Below, piece by piece: positions 43,836 through 52,739 of a stretch of 55,353 nucleotides of DNA. This DNA is from Gammaproteobacteria bacterium (GTDB taxonomy: Bacteria; Pseudomonadota; Gammaproteobacteria; Chromatiales; Chromatiaceae): contig JAGRGQ010000004.1 of NCBI GenBank assembly GCA_020445405.1, positions 1-55,353 on the forward strand, in the 5' to 3' direction. Under the pieces are notes generated by a model. It had not been told where the DNA came from. It worked only from the letters and a program-made list of their open reading frames with translations, and made no database searches. A program made the translations under genes and the position numbers. The number at the start of each line of letters is the position of its first letter. Within the stretch, counting starts at the first letter, position 1.

Positions 43836-44353
43836 AAATATTTTTTCATTGCGGCCGACAGATTGCCCTGCGCTTCCAGCAGTAGATCGCAGACCTCCCG
43901 GGCTGCTCCGCGACCTCCGCGAACCGAAGTTTTCCAATGGGCGTTCTCTAGTGCTACTTTATGGGCATCCTGCACCGCCACAGCGAGTCCGACATAACGC
44001 ATGATCGGCAGATCGACAACGTCATCACCGACATAGGCGATCTGTTCCGCCTCAAGTCCAAGCTTTCGCTGCAGTTCCTTGAGCGCGGGTAACTTATCCT
44101 CCTGTCCCTGGTAAATATGTTCAATCCCCAGACTCTCCATGCGCAGCGCGACCACGCGTGAACTGCGCGCGGTGATGATGCCGATTATAACCCCCGATCT
44201 CTGCAGCATTTTCATGCCCAGGCCATCCTTGGAATTGAATGCTTTGTACTCCAGGCCATCGTCACCCAGAAACAGGCTTCCATCGGTAAGCACGCCGTCC
44301 ACATCAAAAACCACCAGTTTTATGCGCGCAGCCTTTTCAAGTATTTCCTTCAT
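43832..44353 (-). CDS. kdsC: 3-deoxy-D-manno-octulosonate 8-phosphate phosphatase KdsC
   Basis: HAD-family phosphatase of about 173 residues that makes Kdo from Kdo-8-phosphate. Catalytic motif VVFDVDGVLTDG, then FNSKDGLGMKML, IITARSS and YVGDDVVDLPIMRYVGLAVAV. The ATG at 44353 lies just after the kdsD stop codon; an ATG at 44383 that overlaps kdsD by 17 bases is the alternative. Confidence 0.94.
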   Translation of the reverse strand: MKEILEKAARIKLVVFDVDGVLTDGSLFLGDDGLEYKAFNSKDGLGMKMLQRSGVIIGIITARSSRVVALRMESLGIEHIYQGQEDKLPALKELQRKLGLEAEQIAYVGDDVVDLPIMRYVGLAVAVQDAHKVALENAHWKTSVRGGRGAAREVCDLLLEAQGNLSAAMKKYL

Positions 44354-44366
44354 TCGGATATTCCGT

Positions 44367-45362
44367 TTAAACAACGCCGGCACGCAGCAGATCGTGCATA
44401 TTCAGCGCACCGATCAAGCGACGTTCGTGGTTGACAATCAATAAGGCATTGATTTTGTTCTGCTGCATGATTTGCAACGCCTCTGCCGCGAGAAGGTTGG
44501 GGGTAGCGGTTTTACAGTCGGTTGTCATAAAGTCGCTCACCAGGCTTCGGTTCAGATCGATATCCTGGTCCAGCGTGCGCCGGAGGTCGCCGTCAGTGTA
44601 AATTCCGGCCAGAAAACCGTCGTGATCGACTATCGCCGTCATGCCCAGTCCCTTTTTCGTCATCTCCACCAGGGCGTCCTTGAGGTGGGCCTCCACGGTC
44701 ACTGCCGGTACCTCCGCCCCGGAATGCATGATATCTGATATATGCAACAACAGACGACGGCCCAGGCTGCCGCCAGGGTGGGACCGAGCGAAGTCCTGTT
44801 CCGTGAATCCTCTTGATTGCAGTAGCGCGATGGCCAGTGCATCACCCATCGCCAACGCAGCGGTGGTGCTGGAGGTGGGGGCCAGATTCAGGGGGCAGGC
44901 CTCCTGCTTTACACCCACGTCGATGTGAACATCGGATTCCCGGGCCAGATTTGAGTCGGAATCGCCGGTGAGGGCGATCAGTGGGATGCCAAGCCGTTTA
45001 ATGATGGGAATGATGGTGAGCAGTTCCCGGGTTTCTCCGGAATTGGACAGCGCAAGGACCACATCCTTGTCGGTAATCATACCGAGATCTCCATGACTGG
45101 CTTCGCCCGGGTGGACAAAAAATGCCGGGCTTCCGGTACTGGCGAGAGTAGCTGCTATTTTACCACAGATATGACCGGATTTACCCATTCCGGTGACCAC
45201 GATGCGGCCTTTGCAGGCGAGCATGAAGCGGCAGGCGCGGGCGAAATCTTCGGTGATCCGCTCACCCAGATCGAGTACCGCAGCAGCCTCATTCTTAATG
45301 ACGGCCAGACCCAGCGCCCTGAGCTTTTCCGTTTCCTCTGCCTGCGGTTTACTGCTGTTCAT
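44367..45362 (-). CDS. kdsD: Arabinose 5-phosphate isomerase KdsD
   Basis: 331 residues of the KpsF/GutQ family. An N-terminal SIS domain (about 40-175, with VTGMGKSGHICGKIAATLASTGSPAFF and VLALSNSGETREL) is followed by two CBS domains (about 205-325). It converts ribulose 5-phosphate to arabinose 5-phosphate, the first step to Kdo. First gene of kdsD-kdsC-lptC-lptA-lptB. Confidence 0.94.
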   Translation of the reverse strand: MNSSKPQAEETEKLRALGLAVIKNEAAAVLDLGERITEDFARACRFMLACKGRIVVTGMGKSGHICGKIAATLASTGSPAFFVHPGEASHGDLGMITDKDVVLALSNSGETRELLTIIPIIKRLGIPLIALTGDSDSNLARESDVHIDVGVKQEACPLNLAPTSSTTAALAMGDALAIALLQSRGFTEQDFARSHPGGSLGRRLLLHISDIMHSGAEVPAVTVEAHLKDALVEMTKKGLGMTAIVDHDGFLAGIYTDGDLRRTLDQDIDLNRSLVSDFMTTDCKTATPNLLAAEALQIMQQNKINALLIVNHERRLIGALNMHDLLRAGVV

Positions 45363-45677
45363 GCTGTTGCTGGCTCAGAAATCAGTCGGATGAATCCGCG
45401 CACCGGCACGGGAAGGGAGAGTACGGCGGCCCGATTTGTCAATTGTCATCCCTGGTACTCGCGTGTCGTTTGGATACGGGCAGGCATTGTTTCAGACATT
45501 GCAAGAATTGTCTAAATGGCGAGTACGTTGGTTTCATTTTCTGCCGTTGAACCAGCTTTGGCAATCGCTAGGCCGTGTAGTCCGCAAATCCTGTCCGTCC
45601 GAAGAGTGCTGATTCCGCTATTCTGCCGTCTGCCGGGTTGGCCGGATAAAAATCATCCGTTTCCGCCAGCGAGCGGC
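45363..45677. other. Intergenic region upstream of kdsD
   Basis: These 315 bases between the DUF4426 gene and kdsD hold no convincing gene. The kdsD promoter should lie here. Only short inverted repeats are present: AGACA/TGTCT at 45494-45513 and CGGAT/ATCCG near 45642-45658. No terminator with a T run was seen for the DUF4426 gene. Confidence 0.4.
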
Positions 45678-46124
45678 CTAGTCAATAAAAAACTGCTGTT
45701 GCAGTGTGGTTTTAATATGCTTTCCGGTACCTTCGGGTAACACATCCAGGGAGAAAGTCAGCGTCTCGTTATTGACGATGGGAAATTCACCAATGTAATA
45801 GATAGCCGACCCCTCGCGAATTTCGCGCAGCGGGATATTCCGGATCTGCCCGGTCAGATTCGTCGACCGGGCATCGATTTGCGCGCTGACGGGTGTGCCG
45901 GTAGTGTTCTCCTCATCCTTTATTACACTGACATTGAGCATCCCGCGGTATTTACTGCGGATGATCTGATAATTACTCGCAATGTCGGGCGTCAGGATGG
46001 CCGTCGGAAAGGCGTTGTGGTGAACTGTGTAACCCGATTGTCTGGTACTGTTTTCAGCCATGCCCGACATCGGTGTCGAAAGCAGCAGGCAAGCCGAAAC
46101 GATTGCCGCAAATCCTGATTTCAT
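45678..46124 (-). CDS. DUF4426 periplasmic protein
   Basis: 148 residues with a clear signal peptide (about 1-23, ending SGMA). The mature part, with YTVHHNAFPTAILTPDIASNY and LNVSVIKDE, is a DUF4426 domain, a beta-rich secreted protein of unknown role found near proC-yggT in Pseudomonas and relatives. AGGAG precedes the ATG. It is on the same strand as yggU, 163 bases later. Confidence 0.83.
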   Translation of the reverse strand: MKSGFAAIVSACLLLSTPMSGMAENSTRQSGYTVHHNAFPTAILTPDIASNYQIIRSKYRGMLNVSVIKDEENTTGTPVSAQIDARSTNLTGQIRNIPLREIREGSAIYYIGEFPIVNNETLTFSLDVLPEGTGKHIKTTLQQQFFID

Positions 46125-46287
46125 TGAATCTCCTGAAAAATTTCAATTCGTCTTCTGTTCGATATCTTATGCCGGATTCCGTCCGTACTGAATGCCATTA
46201 TTTTTACCTGAAAGCACGGAACCTTTCCATTTCTGCGTATAGCAGGCGTCGGGGGGCAGCAAGGGACTTTTTTCCGGAGGCAGCGTG

Positions 46288-46587
46288 CTAAGTGCGCGGC
46301 ATCGGAACCGGCATCCTTTTCGGATCCTGAATGCGTACCCCCTTATTGCGTCCGTTTGCACCGCTTATCAGACTTACCCTGCCGGGGCTCACGCCGAATG
46401 ACTTCGCCAGAAATCTCAGCAGATGCGCGTTTCCTTTGCCATCGACCGGAGGAGCTGTTATCCGTACCTTATAATGATCGCCGTGGGGAGCGACGAATTC
46501 ATCCTGGCTGGCGCGGGGCTGTATTCGCAGATAGAGCAGCAAGTCCTGTTGCTCCCAGCGGTACCAGGATGTTGCTTCGTCTCTCAT
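46288..46587 (-). CDS. yggU: YggU family protein (DUF167)
   Basis: 99 residues of the DUF167/UPF0235 fold: LYLRIQPRASQDEFV, KVRITAPPVDGKGNAHLLRFLAKSFGV and the SLISGANGRNKGVRI end are diagnostic. It overlaps yggT by four bases. Function unknown in bacteria. Position after yggS-proC-yggT is conserved. Confidence 0.92.
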   Translation of the reverse strand: MRDEATSWYRWEQQDLLLYLRIQPRASQDEFVAPHGDHYKVRITAPPVDGKGNAHLLRFLAKSFGVSPGRVSLISGANGRNKGVRIQDPKRMPVPMPRT

Positions 46588-47162
46588 CGGAACGGGGTGC
46601 CTGTCAACATCTGCAACGGCGGCAGTAGCAGCATTTTGAGCAGCGTCAGACCGACCATGACCACCATCGGGGAGAGATCCAGGCCGGATATTGGTGGTAT
46701 TAGTCTTTGGGCGGGTCGCAGCACCGGTTCGGTGAGGCTGTGAATCAGGCTCAGCGCAGGGTTATAGGTGCCCGGGCTGACCCAGCTTAGAATCACCTGA
46801 ATCAGGATCGCGAACAGAAAAACGTTCAGCGCCAGGTTGACCAGTTCGGGTATGGCCCAGGCAAGGGTGGCAGCCAGATTACTCCCCATGCCGGAAATCA
46901 TCACGATCAGGGCCAGCTCGAGACTCTGCACCAGCCACATCAGCACGATGGCTGCCAGGTCAATGCCGGCAAAACCGGGTACTACGCGCCGAAGTGGATT
47001 CAGCAGCGGAGATGTCGCTTTGACGATGATTTGAGATACCGGATTGTAGAAATCCGCCCGCGTCAACTGCAGCAGAAAACGCAGCATGACCACTAGGATA
47101 TAGAGCCCGAAAAGAACCTGGATCAAAAAAACCAGTGGATTAGAAAGATAATCACTTCCCAT
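46584..47162 (-). CDS. yggT: YggT family membrane protein
   Basis: 192 residues with two YggT repeats, each a hairpin of membrane helices: the first about 8-30 and 65-85, the second about 110-130 and 165-185. The conserved NPVSQIIVKATSPLLNPLRRVVPG and its second-half counterpart NPALSLIHSLTEPVLRPAQRLIPP are visible. YggT proteins have been tied to osmotic stress and division-site organisation. Its start shares one base with the proC stop. Confidence 0.92.
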   Translation of the reverse strand: MGSDYLSNPLVFLIQVLFGLYILVVMLRFLLQLTRADFYNPVSQIIVKATSPLLNPLRRVVPGFAGIDLAAIVLMWLVQSLELALIVMISGMGSNLAATLAWAIPELVNLALNVFLFAILIQVILSWVSPGTYNPALSLIHSLTEPVLRPAQRLIPPISGLDLSPMVVMVGLTLLKMLLLPPLQMLTGTPFR

Positions 47163-47989
47163 TAGGCATTCCCCAGCATGGCGGAGATCTCTTCCGAGCG
47201 CTCCTTGGCATCTCTCACGGCTTGCCTGAAAATATCACGGATACCACCGGCTTCGAGCGTCTTCAGCGCACGTTCCGTGGTGCCGCCGGGTGACGTGACA
47301 TAGCTTCGCAGTGTGGCAGGTCCATCACTGCTCTCCATGGCCATGCGCGCTGCACCAAGCGCGGTCTGAAGCGTGAGCAGGCGAGCGATGTCGGCCGGCA
47401 GGCCAAGTTCCGTTCCGGCTTGCTCTATTGCTTCCATGACCAGAAAAAAATAAGCGGGTCCACTGCCCGAGAGGGCGGTGACCGCATCCATCAGCGCTTC
47501 ATCTTCCACCCAGCAGGTCAATCCAACCGAGCGCAGAATAGTCTCCGCAATGCTCCTCTGCTGCCGTGTGATTCCTGCTCCTGCATGCAGTACGGTTGCA
47601 CCGGCCTGAAGCATGGCCGGGGTGTTGGGCATAGTGCGAATCAACGCAACATCGCTGCCCAGCCACTTCCTCAGATGCGCCTCTCTGACGCCCGCTGCGA
47701 TAGAGATCACCAGCGGGCGGAATTGCTGGATCGCATTCGCCAGATTTTTGGCCACTTTTTCCATGGCCTGCGGTTTGACTGCCAGCACAACAACATCCGA
47801 TCGCCTGACGGCATCCAGGTTATCGCTGGCAGAACGAATGCCGAAACGGGCGGACAGGGAAGCGAGTTTCTCGCGGTCGGTGTCACTGGCGCATATTTTG
47901 GAGGCGCTGTAGCCGTCTGCCACCAATCCTCCAATCAGACTGCCCGCCATGTTGCCGCCGCCGATAAATGCGATGGTTCGGGTACTCAT
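47162..47989 (-). CDS. proC: Pyrroline-5-carboxylate reductase ProC
   Basis: About 275 residues from the ATG at 47989. Last enzyme of proline synthesis. The NADPH fold starts IAFIGGGNMAGSLIGGL; the domain junction has RTMPNTPAMLQAGATVL and the substrate region ALSGSGPAYFFLVMEAI, with TSPGGTTERALKTLEAGG near the end. An upstream ATG at 48022 would add 11 residues; no ribosome binding site decides. It follows yggS by about 90 bases. Confidence 0.94.
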   Translation of the reverse strand: MSTRTIAFIGGGNMAGSLIGGLVADGYSASKICASDTDREKLASLSARFGIRSASDNLDAVRRSDVVVLAVKPQAMEKVAKNLANAIQQFRPLVISIAAGVREAHLRKWLGSDVALIRTMPNTPAMLQAGATVLHAGAGITRQQRSIAETILRSVGLTCWVEDEALMDAVTALSGSGPAYFFLVMEAIEQAGTELGLPADIARLLTLQTALGAARMAMESSDGPATLRSYVTSPGGTTERALKTLEAGGIRDIFRQAVRDAKERSEEISAMLGNA

Positions 47990-48079
47990 GTCGGGAAGGT
48001 TGCCTGCACTGTTTTGGTTCATGGTCTACTAGCCGTTATTGGTAATATCCGGATACTTTATAATTTCTGGACTGGTTAA

Positions 48080-48784
48080 TCACTTCCCGGATTGAAGCGT
48101 CGATTTTCTGGGACCGAAAATCGCGGTTCCCACCCGTACAATGGTTGCTCCTTCGGCGATTGCGGCTTCCAGGTCGGCCGTCATCCCCATCGACAGGGTC
48201 TCCAGGCCGAATTCAGGCGATTTCAGTTGTTCCCGGATAAGGCGCAGCCGGTGAAAGGCGATTCGCTGGTTCTCCAACCCCTGGACCGGCGCTGGCAGCG
48301 TCATCAATCCCCGCAGCCGCAGACGGGGCAGTTCGCTGAAATGCGCGATCAGATTCCCGGCCTCTTCCGGTGCGATACCGCCCTTGGTCGCCTCATTGTC
48401 GATCAGGATCTGCAGGCAGACGTTTAACGGCGGTAAATCCGGAGGACGCTGGTCGTTCAGTCGTCTGGCGTGCGCGATGCTGTACAGACTGTGGACCCAG
48501 TGGAAGTTTTCGGCGATGCCTCGCGTCTTATTGCTCTGTATCCTGCCGATAAAGTGCCACTCGAGCCGCTGATCGCGAAGTTGACCGATCTTTTCCAGCG
48601 CCTCCTGCAGATAATTCTCACCGAACCTGTACTGACCCGCAGCCAGCGCTTCGCTGATAAACGCCGCGGGGTGGGTTTTACTGACAGCCAGTAACCGCAC
48701 TGATCCCGGTGCGCGGCTGTAGCGCTGCTCGGCCAACCTGATCCGTTGTTCTACTTCCGCCAGACGGATTTTTATGGAACTCAT
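48080..48784 (-). CDS. yggS: PLP homeostasis protein YggS
   Basis: 234 residues, the usual size for this PLP-binding protein. The PLP lysine lies in LLAVSKTHPA, followed by FGENYLQEALEKI and EWHFIGRIQSNK; the end has LSMGMTADLEAAIAEGATIVRVGTAIFG. The ATG at 48784 has AGAGAG before it. It keeps free PLP balanced and affects amino acid pools. First gene of yggS-proC-yggT-yggU, divergent from pilT, a conserved arrangement in Pseudomonas and Chromatiales. Confidence 0.95.
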   Translation of the reverse strand: MSSIKIRLAEVEQRIRLAEQRYSRAPGSVRLLAVSKTHPAAFISEALAAGQYRFGENYLQEALEKIGQLRDQRLEWHFIGRIQSNKTRGIAENFHWVHSLYSIAHARRLNDQRPPDLPPLNVCLQILIDNEATKGGIAPEEAGNLIAHFSELPRLRLRGLMTLPAPVQGLENQRIAFHRLRLIREQLKSPEFGLETLSMGMTADLEAAIAEGATIVRVGTAIFGPRKSTLQSGK

Positions 48785-49157
48785 ACTCTCTGCTATTATT
48801 TTAACTGTTTCGGACTGAATCAGCAGCGCAACCACGCCCGTGAATCTGCGGTATCAGACTGCTGAATAGTCTCCTCCCGAACTTTGGGGTCTTCCGGCGC
48901 GGACATACACTGTCCCGGCATTGGGCCACAAATAGTGAATTTTCGCTCATTGACCCTATTAGCCCCGCTGTAGTTTCGGCTAATCGGGAAATTAAAGCAA
49001 AATGTCTGTTGAGCCGTTATGATTAAAGTCTGTTGCGGCTACGCTGTCGCTGCCACTGACAATCGGTAAGAGAACCCGGCTAACAGCCGCTCCGCAGGTT
49101 TGAACGGTCTGAGCTGTGCTGTTTGGAGCCTATTTCAGAAAAACGGGGATGAATTAG
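48785..49157. other. Divergent promoter region of yggS and pilT
   Basis: 373 bases without a gene. It contains an 11-position imperfect dyad at 48954-48988. The 5' leader of pilT after the dyad is about 170 bases, long for a simple promoter. No sigma-54 box (GG-N10-GC type) was convincing. Confidence 0.45.
48954..48988. repeat. Dyad between yggS and pilT
   Basis: CCC-T-ATTAGCC (48954-48964) and GGCTAAT-C-GGG (48978-48988) pair at 10 of 11 positions around a 13-base centre. No T run follows on either strand, so it is more likely an operator or RNA structure than a terminator. It could be a regulator site for either divergent unit. Confidence 0.45.
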
Positions 49158-50198
49158 ATGGATATAGCAGAGCTTCTCGCTTTCAGCGTCAAGCACGAGG
49201 CTTCGGACCTGCATCTTTCCGCGGGATTGCCGCCCATGATCCGGGTGGACGGAGATATCCGGCGTATTAATGTACCGGCACTGGAGCACAAGGTCGTGCA
49301 TGGTCTGGTCTACGACATCATGAACGATAAACAGCGGAAGGACTACGAAGAGTTTCTGGAGACGGATTTCTCGTTCGAAATTCCCGGTCTGGCGCGTTTT
49401 CGTGTAAACGCCTTCAACCAGGAACGGGGCGCGGGGGCGGTATTCCGCAACATTCCCTCAAAGGTGCTGACGCTGGAAGACCTCGGATGCCCGGATACCT
49501 TCAAGGATATCGTCAACGTGCCGCGTGGTCTGGTGCTGGTAACGGGTCCAACGGGCTCTGGAAAGTCGACCACGCTGGCCGCTATGATGGACTACAAAAA
49601 CGATAGTGAATATGCCCACATATTGACTATCGAAGACCCAATCGAATTTGTACATACCAGCAAGAAATGTCTGATCAACCAGCGCGAAGTGCATCGAGAT
49701 ACCCTGGGTTTCGCCGAAGCGCTGCGCTCCGCATTGCGCGAGGACCCGGATATCATATTGGTGGGTGAGTTGCGTGATCTCGAAACCATACGCCTCGCTC
49801 TGACCGCGGCCGAAACCGGTCATCTGGTGTTCGGTACACTGCATACCAGCTCCGCTGCCAAGACCATCGACCGCATTATCGACGTTTTTCCGGCGGGCGA
49901 GAAAGGGATGGTGCGCTCCATGTTGTCGGAGTCTCTGCGCTCGGTAATCGCACAGAGCCTGATGAAAAAAATCGGGGGAGGACGCACTGCGGCGTGGGAG
50001 ATTATGGTGGGCACCCCTGCCATTCGGAACCTGATTCGCGAGGACAAGGTGGCGCAGATGTATTCCGCGATCCAGACCGGCCAGGCGCACGGTATGCAGA
50101 CGCTTGACCAACATCTGCAGGAACTGGTCAAGCGCGGTAAGATCAGCCGCCTGGATGCCCAGTCAAAGGCCGTTAACAAGTCGCTTTTTACAACCTGA
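49158..50198 (+). CDS. pilT: Type IV pilus retraction ATPase PilT
   Basis: 346 residues. It begins MDIAELLAFSVKHEASDLHLSAG. Walker A GPTGSGKST gives Lys136, the usual number; the Asp box has LTIEDPIEFVH, Walker B LVGELRDLETIRLALTAAETGHLVFGTLHT, and the AIRNLIRE motif needed for retraction is present. It depolymerises pilin for twitching motility and DNA uptake. pilU follows after 146 bases. Confidence 0.96.
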   Translation: MDIAELLAFSVKHEASDLHLSAGLPPMIRVDGDIRRINVPALEHKVVHGLVYDIMNDKQRKDYEEFLETDFSFEIPGLARFRVNAFNQERGAGAVFRNIPSKVLTLEDLGCPDTFKDIVNVPRGLVLVTGPTGSGKSTTLAAMMDYKNDSEYAHILTIEDPIEFVHTSKKCLINQREVHRDTLGFAEALRSALREDPDIILVGELRDLETIRLALTAAETGHLVFGTLHTSSAAKTIDRIIDVFPAGEKGMVRSMLSESLRSVIAQSLMKKIGGGRTAAWEIMVGTPAIRNLIREDKVAQMYSAIQTGQAHGMQTLDQHLQELVKRGKISRLDAQSKAVNKSLFTT

Positions 50199-50344
50199 TG
50201 TCAATATTTGGCGATTTGAATTTTTTTGCTTCAGATGGAAATAAATCGCCTGTCAACCGGTTGTACTGGTGTTTCACTGAATTTGGTTATGAGTCGTCAG
50301 CTCTCCTATTATTGAGATTGGCGGTGTGAAGCGAGAGAGAGTTC

Positions 50345-51472
50345 ATGGAATTTGATTCATTGCTGAAACTGATGTCTGAAAAGAGTGCATCAGACCTGTT
50401 CATTACCGTTGGTATGGCACCATGCATTAAGGTTAACGGCAGAATAGTTCCGGTTTCGAAAGAAAAAATCGGTCTGAAGGAGGCTTATGAACTGGTTGTT
50501 AGCCTGATGTCGCCGGATCAGCGCGAGGAGTTTGTTCGCACCAAGGAGTGCAACTTCGCCATCAGCTCAGAAGGGGTTGGACGCTTTCGGGTGAGCGCGT
50601 TTATTCAGCGCAATGCCGCAGGCATGGTATTGCGTCGCATCGAAAGCACGATACCCAATATCGACCATCTGCTGCTGCCGCCCATGATCAAGGACCTGGC
50701 TATGACCAAGCGTGGTCTGGTCATATTCGTTGGCGCAACCGGCACCGGCAAGTCCACCTCTCTGGCGGCGATGCTGGGATACCGGAACCGTAACAGCAGC
50801 GGCCACATTATAACCATCGAGGATCCGATTGAGTTTGCACACAATCACGCCGGTTGTATCGTCACGCAACGGGAGGTCGGCATTGATACGGAATCCTATG
50901 AAGTCGCATTGAAGAACACGCTGCGGCAGGCACCGGATGTGATCCTGATCGGTGAAATACGGACCAGGGAAACCATGAATCATGCCATCGCTTTTGCCGA
51001 AACCGGACACTTGTGTCTCTCCACACTGCACGCCAGCAACGCCAATCAGGCGCTGGACCGGATTATCAATTTTTTCCCGGAAGACCGGCGCAGTCAGCTG
51101 TTCATGGATCTGTCACTGAATTTGAAGGCGATTGTCGCGCAACAGCTGGTACGCAGACGTGACGGTAAAAGCCGGCGTCCGGTGGTGGAGATCCTGATCA
51201 ACACGCCACTGGCGGCTGATCTGATCAGAAAAGGCGAGGTACATAAGCTGAAAGATCTGATGAAGCGCTCGACAGAGCAGGGAATGATCACTTTCGACCA
51301 GGCGCTGTACCAGCTCTATCGGGAAGGAGAGATCAGCCACGAGGATGCCATTCTGCATGCGGATTCCGCTAATGAAGTGCGGCTGATGATTAAGCTGGGG
51401 GAGGGCGAAGAGAGCAAATTCAGCACCGACCTGGGTTCTGTGACGCTGGTGGATGATGATGTCGATTTCTAG
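50345..51472 (+). CDS. pilU: PilT-dependent retraction ATPase PilU
   Basis: 375 residues, related to PilT. Walker A GATGTGKST (Lys136), IITIEDPIEFAHNH, ILIGEIRTRETMNHAIAFAETGHLCLSTLHA, and an extended C terminus after residue 345 that is typical of PilU. It boosts PilT-driven retraction and cannot replace it alone. It has its own 146-base upstream region and ends 38 bases from the convergent pyrK-like gene. Confidence 0.95.
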   Translation: MEFDSLLKLMSEKSASDLFITVGMAPCIKVNGRIVPVSKEKIGLKEAYELVVSLMSPDQREEFVRTKECNFAISSEGVGRFRVSAFIQRNAAGMVLRRIESTIPNIDHLLLPPMIKDLAMTKRGLVIFVGATGTGKSTSLAAMLGYRNRNSSGHIITIEDPIEFAHNHAGCIVTQREVGIDTESYEVALKNTLRQAPDVILIGEIRTRETMNHAIAFAETGHLCLSTLHASNANQALDRIINFFPEDRRSQLFMDLSLNLKAIVAQQLVRRRDGKSRRPVVEILINTPLAADLIRKGEVHKLKDLMKRSTEQGMITFDQALYQLYREGEISHEDAILHADSANEVRLMIKLGEGEESKFSTDLGSVTLVDDDVDF

Positions 51473-51510
51473 CGCAACCCGCGTTCGGTGGGCATTGTGC
51501 CCCGGATCCG

Positions 51511-52392
51511 TTATTGGAAAAATACCTGGCGCGCATCGAACACCGGTCCGTCTACACATACCCGCTTCATAGCCTGGCCCGTGCCGGGTAGCAGTACAGG
51601 TACGACGCAGCCAGCGCACCCGCCGATGCCGCAGGCCATGAACTCTTCCAGGGAGACTTGACAGGGCAGGTCGAACTCAAGGGCCAGAGCGCTTACCGCT
51701 GCCAGCATCGGGTGTGGCCCGCAGCAGAGAATTTCCACCTGGCTGCGCTGTTCACGGCCAAGCGAGTTCAGCCAGTGCCTGGCCAAGTCGCTGACATAGC
51801 CATGATAACAACCGGCAAAATCATTCAGGCTGGTCAGGCGGCTTGCTATTCCCCAGTCATCGAGCAGCGGCATACAGGCGATGACTCCATCAGGCATGTC
51901 GGGGATCAGAATTCGGGAGGGGCGGGGATCGAACGGAAAAGGAACCTCTGAGCCCAGGATGGCGAAGGGTTTGAAATGGTCATCGATGCGCAGTTGCTGC
52001 GCGGCGAAGATCATTGGCGGCATGCCGACGCCGCCGCCGATCAGAAGCGGTCTTGGGCGTTCCCGATTGAAGCTGAAAGGCTTCCCTATCGGTCCCAGCA
52101 TGTCCAGTGCTTCCCCCGGCTTCCGCAGCGACAGCAATCTCGTCCCCTCCCCGACAACTTTGTACAGGAACTCCACCCACCCATTCGCTGCGGAGGTGCG
52201 CATGATCGAAATGGGCCTGCGCAGCGGTAGTGAATCTGCCACCTGGATATGTGCAAAGCTGCCTGGAAGGGCGTGTGCCGCACAATCAGGTGCATGTACA
52301 CGGAGAATGTGCTGTTCACCGGCGCAGGCCTGATGCGAGAGTATCTCCGCCTGTTCCGGATAGATGGTGCCGCGATGAGATCTATTGGTCAC
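51511..52392 (-). CDS. pyrK: PyrK-like dihydroorotate dehydrogenase electron transfer subunit
   Basis: 293 residues of the ferredoxin-NADP reductase family. The N-terminal FAD domain has LPLRRPISIM, then a NAD domain with PLLIGGGVGMPPM and ILCCGPHPML, and the C-terminal [2Fe-2S] loop SLEEFMACGIGGCAGCVVP plus a later Cys in KRVCVDGPVF. These are hallmarks of PyrK, which feeds electrons from class 1B dihydroorotate dehydrogenase to NAD. The start is GTG. No pyrD lies beside it, and most gammaproteobacteria use the quinone-linked PyrD. In Pseudomonas, pyrR-pyrB-pyrC lie between pilU and ruvX, so its position is in a pyrimidine neighbourhood. Other hydrogenase- or sulfide-related roles are possible. 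Confidence 0.8.
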   Translation of the reverse strand: MTNRSHRGTIYPEQAEILSHQACAGEQHILRVHAPDCAAHALPGSFAHIQVADSLPLRRPISIMRTSAANGWVEFLYKVVGEGTRLLSLRKPGEALDMLGPIGKPFSFNRERPRPLLIGGGVGMPPMIFAAQQLRIDDHFKPFAILGSEVPFPFDPRPSRILIPDMPDGVIACMPLLDDWGIASRLTSLNDFAGCYHGYVSDLARHWLNSLGREQRSQVEILCCGPHPMLAAVSALALEFDLPCQVSLEEFMACGIGGCAGCVVPVLLPGTGQAMKRVCVDGPVFDARQVFFQ

Positions 52393-52739
52393 GTTAACAG
52401 GCCCTGGCCAGCTGCCTCGGAGGTTGAAACGACCACTATACCCACGAACAGGCTATGCGTCATCCGGTGCCGCAACTTCCAACCCGGAGACCGGGTTGCG
52501 CCTGGCGCCGGGCATCTCAGACTGGATAAGTTTCCGGTGTCGGTAAGCTCACAGGAAAGCTATCGGCGCTATATTCTGTAGCCGGGGGGGCGCGGATGTT
52601 GATTTTCCGAACACAACGTAAACAAGGATGCCGAAGGTGGCCGTGTATTCCGGCGCGTGCCGCCAGACCGTGGCGCTTGCCGGTTGCAGCTTTGCGTTGC
52701 GCTGATCAGCATCGCAATGGCTTCGCCTCCAGAGAGATT
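52393..52739. other. Intergenic region between ruvX and the pyrK-like gene
   Basis: 347 bases without a gene. In related genomes pyrB, pyrC and sometimes pyrR fill this place; no remnant of them could be read here. A strong hairpin lies at 52480-52498, about 90 bases upstream of the pyrK-like start, and a run of eight G occurs near 52584. A promoter for the pyrK-like gene is expected but not identified. Confidence 0.4.
52480..52498. repeat. Strong hairpin upstream of the pyrK-like gene
   Basis: CAACCCGG (52480-52487) and CCGGGTTG (52491-52498) form a perfect eight-pair stem with loop AGA. The upstream CGCAAC (52471-52476) can also pair with GTTGCG (52495-52500), giving two mutually exclusive structures. 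No T run follows on either strand. In leader RNA of the pyrK-like gene this could act as an attenuator; that is speculative. Confidence 0.4.
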
